A DNA stretch of 11,513 bases from Lentisphaeria bacterium (GTDB taxonomy: Bacteria > Verrucomicrobiota > Lentisphaeria > Victivallales > UBA1829), in contig JAGAPM010000332.1 in assembly GCA_017623265.1 (NCBI GenBank), forward strand, positions 1 through 11,513. The letters run 5' to 3'. A program made the position numbers and the translations under genes. How positions within the stretch are numbered: the stretch's first letter is position 1; every line of letters starts with the position of its first letter. The notes beneath the pieces are model-generated. The model had not been told where the DNA came from. It worked only from the letters and a program-made list of their open reading frames with translations, and did not search any database. This document shows positions 6,741 through 11,513 of this stretch, piece by piece.

Positions 6741-8002
6741 AATTCAGCGATCAGATCTCCCTTTCTTTCCATAACCTGATGCTGCACAAGATCCGGTCTG
6801 TGCTGACCTCGCTCGGCATCATTTTCGGTGTTGGCAGCGTGATTTCCATGCTGTCCATCTCTCAAGGGGCGAAGGAACAGGCGCTTGCCTCCATTGAAGC
6901 GATGGGGATCGATAAAATTATTGTATCCTCCCGGAAACCGCCCATGGAGGGGAAGGATACCAGCAACGCCTCTGCCACCACGCAGACATACGGTTTGACT
7001 CTGGCGGACCTGCAGCATATCCGGCAGATGGAAAATGTAAAGCGTGTAACGGTTGCCCGGAACACCCGGCAGAAGATCATGAAAGGCATTACGTTGCTGG
7101 AACTGACTTTGATCGGCGTGGATCCGGCATTTCTCAAAGACAGTAATTCCAATTTGATCCAGGGACGGTGGCTTGCCCCCGGCGACTATCTGATGAAGGC
7201 GCCGAACTGTGTAGTCGGACGGAATGTAAAACGCAAATTGTTCAATCTGGGTGAGCAGAATATCATCGGCTCCAGAATCACGGTGGAAAACCATGTTTAC
7301 AATGTGGTGGGGGTGATCGAAAACAACCACGGCACCAACATCCTCGGTATCGGAAAACCGGATGACATGATCCTCATACCGATGACAACCAGTCAGGCGA
7401 AATACGGCAACCGGTCCTCCACGGTATCCACCGGTACACTTCAGGTGGAGGAAGTGGAGTACGATACGTTTATTGTTACCGTGGAAGATACATTCTATAT
7501 CGACTACACCAGCAAACGGATCGCAGCGTATCTGGATAAGACCCACGGGGCCCGCCGGGACTGGGAAAAGATCGTGCCGTATTACCTGCTGCTGCAGAAG
7601 GAGAAAACCCAGAATATCTTTACGATCGTGATGGCATCTATTGCCGGGATCTCCCTGTTGGTCGGGGGGATCGGGATCATGAACATTATGCTGGCGAATG
7701 TGTATGAACGCCGGAAGGAGATCGGCACCCGCCGTGCGCTCGGCGCCAAGAAAAACGATATTATCATCCAGTTTCTGCTGGAGACGATCTTCCTCACTTT
7801 CCTCGGTGGCGCGATCGGAGTCGCTATGGGGATCGGCATTGCAGAAGTCGTGGCAAAATATGCAGGCATGCCCGTGGCATTCTCCCTCTGGTTCATTCTG
7901 CTGGCGTTGGCGATCTCGGCAGCGATCGGGATCCTCTTCGGCACCTACCCCGCCTGGAAAGCAGCCCAGCAGAACCCCATCGACGTCCTCCGCGCAGAAT
8001 GA
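6737..8002 (+). CDS. ABC transporter permease, MacB/FtsX family
   Basis: A 421-residue inner-membrane subunit starting with GTG in the GTGA overlap with the ATPase stop; GAGG at 6725-6728 gives the ribosome site. The topology fits MacB: a first transmembrane helix at about 22-42 (LTSLGIIFGVGSVISML), a large periplasmic domain (about 45-290), then three helices near 295-318, 341-365 and 382-402. Family hallmarks are the MacB-type N-terminus (RSVLTSLGIIFGV, SQGAKEQ), the cytoplasmic loop RRKEIGTRRALGAKK after helix 2 and the ending YPAWKAAQQNPIDVLRAE. Unlike Escherichia coli MacB, the ATPase is a separate polypeptide. With the adaptor and secretin upstream it completes a predicted tripartite complex spanning the envelope. 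The substrate is unknown: macrolides, lipoproteins, peptides and glycolipids are handled by relatives, and nothing here selects among them. Confidence 0.94.
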   Translation: MKFSDQISLSFHNLMLHKIRSVLTSLGIIFGVGSVISMLSISQGAKEQALASIEAMGIDKIIVSSRKPPMEGKDTSNASATTQTYGLTLADLQHIRQMENVKRVTVARNTRQKIMKGITLLELTLIGVDPAFLKDSNSNLIQGRWLAPGDYLMKAPNCVVGRNVKRKLFNLGEQNIIGSRITVENHVYNVVGVIENNHGTNILGIGKPDDMILIPMTTSQAKYGNRSSTVSTGTLQVEEVEYDTFIVTVEDTFYIDYTSKRIAAYLDKTHGARRDWEKIVPYYLLLQKEKTQNIFTIVMASIAGISLLVGGIGIMNIMLANVYERRKEIGTRRALGAKKNDIIIQFLLETIFLTFLGGAIGVAMGIGIAEVVAKYAGMPVAFSLWFILLALAISAAIGILFGTYPAWKAAQQNPIDVLRAE

Positions 8003-8023
8003 TACTCTGCCGCTTGTTTTTTT
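7992..8023 (+). terminator. Probable intrinsic terminator at the end of the exporter operon
   Basis: Positions 7992-7998 (GCGCAGA) pair with 8006-8013 (TCTGCCGC) with a one-base bulge and a 7-nt loop. The stem is followed by TTGTTTTTTT (8014-8023). It overlaps the permease stop codon. The bulge and 7-bp stem make it weaker than the terminator at 2844. Confidence 0.45.
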
Positions 8024-8046
8024 CGATGATTTAGGGGTACACAAGT

Positions 8047-8088
8047 TGATTTTTCAAAAATCAGTGTTACTTTATTGTATAACATAAT
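8047..8088 (+). promoter_or_regulatory. AT-rich leader with a palindrome and -10-like boxes upstream of the kinases
   Basis: TGATTTTT (8047-8054) and AAAAATCA (8056-8063) form a perfect palindrome around one base. It is too tight for an RNA hairpin but suitable for a dimeric DNA-binding protein. TATAAC (8078-8083) and CATAAT (8083-8088) resemble -10 boxes, but no good -35 lies at the right distance; TTCAAA at 8053 with a 19-bp spacer is the nearest. A kinase promoter is expected because a probable terminator ends at 8023. Confidence 0.25.
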
Positions 8089-8122
8089 TTTGTAACTGCA
8101 AAAAGAAAAAACGTTGTATCTC

Positions 8123-9166
8123 ATGGATGATATACAAAAGACTGTAAAAATCGATTTTTCAACAGGAACAAACAGCGCCCCCGACACCGGGATCTGCGAT
8201 TGCGGCGGCACTTTTGTTTTTGACACACAACGCCGGATACACATTTGCGACAAGTGCAAAATCATCAAGCGAACGGTATCAAAAAAACAATTCCAGCCCG
8301 GTGAAATCGTTGCGGATCGTTACAAGATCCTGAAACTGCTCGCACAGGGCGGGATGGGCTATATTTATCTGTGTACCTCTACGGGAGACAGCAGTGTGCG
8401 CTACGTTTTGAAGACCATGAATCTGCCCCGCCTGATCGCGGCTCAACACCAGTTTGATACCGAACAGCGGCGGATCATGCGGGAAGCGAAACTTTTGAAC
8501 GCTCTGGATCACCCGAATATTGTCAAAGTTTACGATTCCTGGCAGGATGATTCCAATACGTATATCGTTATGGAATACATCAACGGCTCCAATCTTGCAC
8601 AGGTCAAGCGGGTGGGGGAATATGAGTTCGATGAAGCCACTGTTCTGCAAATCATGTACCAGATCGCAGATGCTTTGCAGTACGCATGGGAAAGTCAGCG
8701 GATCCTGCACCGGGATATCAAACCGTAAAACATTATGTTGGATGAGAACGGACACCTCCGGCTGCTGGACTTCGGGATCGCAAAATCTCTTACTGCCAAC
8801 AATACAACGGCGCTGACGACAAAAGGAAGCGGTCTCGGCACGCCCGGGTACATGAGTCCGGAACAGTTCTCCAGCAATGAGGCGTTGAACTGCACCACCG
8901 ATATTTACAGCCTCGGAGCAACCGCATATTTCCTTCTGACCGGTTCCCTGCCATACATCGGCGAAAATGCGCTCGATATATTCGGGGACATGCTGGATCA
9001 TGAACCGGAACTGCTGCATAAGATCAACCCCGCGGTCTCGGAAAATATGTCCGCATTGATCCGGAGCATGATGCGCTTTGCTCCGGCAGAGCGCCCGTTC
9101 AGCTGGCGGAAACTGAAAATGGATCTTGATCTCGTTATGAATGGGCTGCCGCCCCGACCGAATTGA
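8123..9166 (+). pseudogene. Zinc-ribbon Ser/Thr protein kinase interrupted by an in-frame TAA in the catalytic loop
   Basis: One reading frame from the ATG at 8123 to 9166 (347 codons) encodes a PknB-like kinase, broken only by TAA at 8726-8728 (codon 202). N-terminal zinc ribbon: C25-x-C27 and C42-x-x-C45. Kinase: glycine loop LLAQGGMGYIY (72-82), Lys97, helix-C Glu121, hinge MEYINGSN, HRDIKP (196-201, D198), then the stop exactly where HRDIKPxN has its variable residue. The frame continues N203-I-M-L, DFG (216-218), GTPGYMSPEQ and DIYSLGATAYFLLTG, ending soon after the kinase fold without a membrane segment. A GAA-to-TAA change would explain it. As read, the first product lacks DFG and should be inactive. 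An ATG at 8735 could start the second half, but no ribosome site precedes it. The ribosome site at 8123 is also poor; TTG at 8114 is an alternative start. Nonsense mutation or sequence error is likeliest. Confidence 0.85.
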
Positions 9167-9198
9167 TATCCTTGATTTTGGAAAACAAAGGAGCAAGC

Positions 9199-11513
9199 AT
9201 GGATTTTTTTCTTGAACCGGGGGAGATGATCGATAAATATTGCGTGGAACGCTGCCTCGGCACCGGGGGCATGGGCGCTGTTTATCTGGTCCGCCATACC
9301 CAGCTGAAAACCATGCGTGCGCTGAAACTGCTCCACCCGGATATTGAGGCGGAGGATCCGGAATACCGGGAACGGTTCATTCGTGAAGCACAGTTTGCCG
9401 CCCGGATCCAGCACCCGAATATTGTCGCGGTTATGGATGTGGAAACAAAATCCATGTCCGGTTTTTCCTATATTGTGATGGAATATGTGGAAGGTCATTC
9501 CATCAGCCAGCTGTTAAAAAACGGCCCCTTGTCCGAGACGCAGGCGGTATTTATTATCCGGGAAACTGCCAAAGCCCTTGCCTACGCGGCGGAAAGCGGG
9601 ATCGTTCACCGCGACATCAAGCCTGCCAACATTATGATCACAAACGATGGTCACGTGAAACTGGCGGACCTGGGGATCGCAAAATGCAGCGATCCGACCG
9701 GGGGTTCAAACACGTTGACCGTTGCCGGCACCATGATCGGCACTCCGGCATACGCCTCGCCGGAACAATGCCGCGATGCCCGTTCGGTTGATACCCGCGC
9801 AGATATTTACAGCCTCGGCGCCACGCTGTATGAAATGCTGACCGGAGAAGCGCCCTTCTCCGGGACCAATGCTTTCGATATTATGGCAAAAGTCGTCCGG
9901 GCAAATCCTGTCCCGATCCTGCAGCTCAAACCCGAATCCACGCCCGAACTGGCGGCGCTCGTCGAAAAGATGATGCAGAAAAAACCGGAAAACCGTCCGC
10001 AGACCATGCTGGATCTGCTGGAAGAATTGTATCTGTTTGAGATCCCGGATGGGGAACAGGAAATGACTCCCATGCTCCAGCAGTTGATCGAAAGCCGGGC
10101 TGAAGCGGTGGCACAGGAACGGGTTTCTGAAATCCTGAGGTCAACCAGAAAAACAAGAAAAATCAAAACCCTTTCCACTATCCTGCTGACGGTTCTCCTG
10201 CTGGCAGTGATCGCTTTTCTGGGCTTCCAACTGCTTACCTCCGATGATCCTGAAGCTCTGGAAGCATTGACAGAAGAAAAAGCGGAAGCAGAAGCGGAAC
10301 AGAAGCGACTGGCAGAAGAAAAGGCTAAAGCGGAAGCGGAACAGAAAAGGCTTGCAGATGAAAAAGCTAAAGCGGAAGCGGAACAGAAGCGGCTGGCGGA
10401 AGAAAATGCTAAAGCAGAAACGGAACAGAAGCGACTGGCAGAAGAAAAGGCTAAAGCAGAAGCAGAACAGAAGCGACTGGCAGAAGCGAACAAAAAACTG
10501 CTTGAAAAGACAAAGTTTGACCTTAAAAAAATTGAAAACGATAAAAAATTGGGAATCAAGTTCAGCCCGGACAACAGAACTTTACTTTCTTATCCAAAAA
10601 ATCTGACTGCGGAACAGTATTCCATTCCGGCCGGAGTTTATTTAATTCAATCGTATGCGTTCCGGAATTGCACCTCCCTCACGAGCATCACAATCCCAGA
10701 CAGTGTTTCCGGTATCGGAGTTGATGCCTTTTTTAATTGTTCGTCTCTCAAAAGCATTACGATACCCGACAGCGTTACGAGCATTGAGGGAAGCACGTTT
10801 AAAGGCTGCGAATCCCTCACAAGCATCACGATCCCGGACAGTGTTACGAGTATTGGGGAGTGGGCGTTTTCCGGATGCGAATCCCTCACGAGCATCACGA
10901 TCCCGGACAGTGTGACAAGCATTGGGGGGGGAGCGTTTTACGGATGCAGATCCCTCACAAGCGTCACAATTCCAGACAGTGTCACCAGCATCGGATATCG
11001 TGCGTTTAACAGCTGCTCCGCCCTCTCAAGCATCACGATTCCAGACAGTGTTACCAGCATCGGGTTTGGCGCGTTTGCAAACTGCTCCTCCCTCACGAGT
11101 ATCACAATCCCAGACAGTGTGACAAGCATTGGAAATGGCGCGTTTGCGTACTGCACCTCCCTCACAAGCGTCACAATCCCGGACAGCGTTACGAGCATTG
11201 AGGAAAGCGCGTTTTACGCCTGCAGAGCCCTCTCAAGCATCACAATTCCGGACAGCGTGACAAGCATTGGGAGAGACGCATTCTCTGCAAGGACTGAAGT
11301 TTTATATGCAAAGGCCTTTACTTTTCTACCGGATGGGGGATTAATCAATCAAAAACAGAAAGCTTTTGTAGCTGCACCCCGATATCAGTCTGGCAGTTAT
11401 ACAATTCCAGACGGCGTAACAAATATTGGGGATATGGCGTTTAAGGACTGCACCTCCCTCACGAGCATCACAATCCCAGACGGCGTAACAAATATTGGGG
11501 ATATGGCGTTTAA
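9199..11513 (+). CDS. Transmembrane Ser/Thr kinase with coiled-coil stalk and BspA-like LRR ectodomain (3' end beyond window)
   Basis: Open from ATG 9199 to the window edge: 771 codons, no stop. Kinase, about 12-280: glycine loop LGTGGMGAVY (20-29), Lys43, Glu63, HRDIKPAN (137-144), DLG (157-159) in place of DFG, GTPAYASPEQ and DIYSLGATLYEMLTG. All catalytic residues are present. A basic juxtamembrane stretch (RKTRKIK, 317-323) precedes one transmembrane helix (about 325-346). Then comes a Lys/Glu/Ala/Gln coiled coil with five 14-residue repeats (362-431), followed by 23-residue BspA/LRR_5 repeats from about 475, each with the pattern C-SLTSITIPDSVTSIG--AF. By analogy with PknB the kinase is cytoplasmic and the LRR array is extracytoplasmic. 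AAAGGAG (9187-9193), 5 nt before the ATG, is the best ribosome site in the window. The gap to the preceding kinase is 32 nt, so the two may be cotranscribed. Its ligand is unknown. Confidence 0.93.
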   Translation, partial: MDFFLEPGEMIDKYCVERCLGTGGMGAVYLVRHTQLKTMRALKLLHPDIEAEDPEYRERFIREAQFAARIQHPNIVAVMDVETKSMSGFSYIVMEYVEGHSISQLLKNGPLSETQAVFIIRETAKALAYAAESGIVHRDIKPANIMITNDGHVKLADLGIAKCSDPTGGSNTLTVAGTMIGTPAYASPEQCRDARSVDTRADIYSLGATLYEMLTGEAPFSGTNAFDIMAKVVRANPVPILQLKPESTPELAALVEKMMQKKPENRPQTMLDLLEELYLFEIPDGEQEMTPMLQQLIESRAEAVAQERVSEILRSTRKTRKIKTLSTILLTVLLLAVIAFLGFQLLTSDDPEALEALTEEKAEAEAEQKRLAEEKAKAEAEQKRLADEKAKAEAEQKRLAEENAKAETEQKRLAEEKAKAEAEQKRLAEANKKLLEKTKFDLKKIENDKKLGIKFSPDNRTLLSYPKNLTAEQYSIPAGVYLIQSYAFRNCTSLTSITIPDSVSGIGVDAFFNCSSLKSITIPDSVTSIEGSTFKGCESLTSITIPDSVTSIGEWAFSGCESLTSITIPDSVTSIGGGAFYGCRSLTSVTIPDSVTSIGYRAFNSCSALSSITIPDSVTSIGFGAFANCSSLTSITIPDSVTSIGNGAFAYCTSLTSVTIPDSVTSIEESAFYACRALSSITIPDSVTSIGRDAFSARTEVLYAKAFTFLPDGGLINQKQKAFVAAPRYQSGSYTIPDGVTNIGDMAFKDCTSLTSITIPDGVTNIGDMAF
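10282..10491 (+). repeat. Five tandem 42-bp repeats encoding a 14-residue coiled-coil unit
   Basis: Five consecutive copies of a 42-bp unit encode variants of AEAEQKRLAEEKAK, with the Gln at residues 368, 382, 396, 410 and 424. The phase is exact and there are no indels. Copies differ mainly at third positions plus a few replacements (E to D, K to N, A to T). Fourteen residues are two heptads, so copy number can change without breaking the coiled coil. The segment lies just after the transmembrane helix and would act as a stalk. Confidence 0.9.
10621..11513 (+). repeat. BspA-type (LRR_5) leucine-rich repeat array, 69-bp period
   Basis: Nine perfectly phased 69-bp (23-residue) units begin at 10669 with a Cys codon recurring at 10669, 10738, 10807, 10876, 10945, 11014, 11083, 11152 and 11221. 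The consensus is C-SLTSITIPDSVTSIG--AF, variable mainly at the two residues before AF and around the Cys. A capping stretch (LLSYPKN, YSIPAGV) precedes unit one. Positions 11290-11397 break the pattern (residues such as VLYAKAFTFLPDGG and KQKAFVAAPRYQSGSY), resembling the spacer segments of other BspA-like proteins. Repeats resume at 11398 and continue past the edge with DGVTNIGDMAF. Such arrays usually mediate protein or surface binding. Confidence 0.93.

Noticed and set aside
6677..8044. 455-codon minus-strand open frame opposite the permease
   Set aside because: It is a shadow frame with no motifs. The permease is unambiguous, and codon bias in this genome leaves long antisense frames open generally.
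8150..8165. Recurring GATTTTTCAA near 2817, 8048 and 8153, considered as a shared regulatory motif
   Set aside because: Two copies sit beside stop codons or inside coding sequence and are AT-rich. Position and orientation show no consistent relation to promoters.
10647..11198. Minus-strand frames repeating MLVTLSGIVMLVRD-like units, looking like hydrophobic repeat proteins
   Set aside because: They are the antisense translation of the 69-bp LRR repeats and keep the same period. They have no independent start signals.
10282..11289. Regularly spaced repeats considered as a CRISPR array
   Set aside because: Units are directly tandem with no unique spacers, keep one reading frame and encode a coiled coil and LRRs.

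Overview
The window reads as chromosomal DNA from a Gram-negative bacterium. An outer-membrane secretin and a periplasmic adaptor protein are encoded, which implies two membranes. The eukaryote-like Ser/Thr kinases, a Lys/Ala-tailed Gfo/Idh/MocA oxidoreductase and BspA-type leucine-rich repeats together suggest the PVC group, most plausibly a Lentisphaerae/Victivallales-like gut organism. That placement is inference from gene content; there is no rRNA or other taxonomic marker here.

Layout. (1) Positions 1-166 are non-coding, with two small hairpins at the extreme left. (2) 167-1393 (minus strand) is an alkaline-phosphatase-superfamily enzyme of the cofactor-independent phosphoglycerate mutase / proposed homoserine kinase type. 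(3) 1394-1628 is a divergent intergenic region with a promoter candidate for each side and a cluster of inverted repeats. (4) 1629-2813 (plus) is a Gfo/Idh/MocA oxidoreductase carrying a histone-H1-like Lys/Ala/Pro N-terminal tail; a strong intrinsic terminator follows. (5) 3024-8002 (plus) is a tight four-gene operon: secretin, HlyD/MacA-like adaptor, MacB/LolD-type ATPase, and MacB/FtsX-type permease. (6) 8123-9166 (plus) is a zinc-ribbon Ser/Thr kinase interrupted by one in-frame TAA inside its catalytic loop. (7) 9199-11513 (plus, running off the right edge) is a second kinase built as kinase, transmembrane helix, coiled-coil stalk and a BspA-like LRR ectodomain.

How the genes may work together. 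The operon has the parts of a tripartite ABC exporter, but a secretin stands where a TolC-type outer-membrane factor would be expected, and no other type II secretion or type IV pilus gene is visible. This is the best candidate for an under-described system in the window. The two tandem kinases downstream are probably a separate transcription unit. The second looks like a receptor kinase that reads something outside the inner membrane through an LRR array. Any regulatory link between the kinases and the exporter is inferred from adjacency only.
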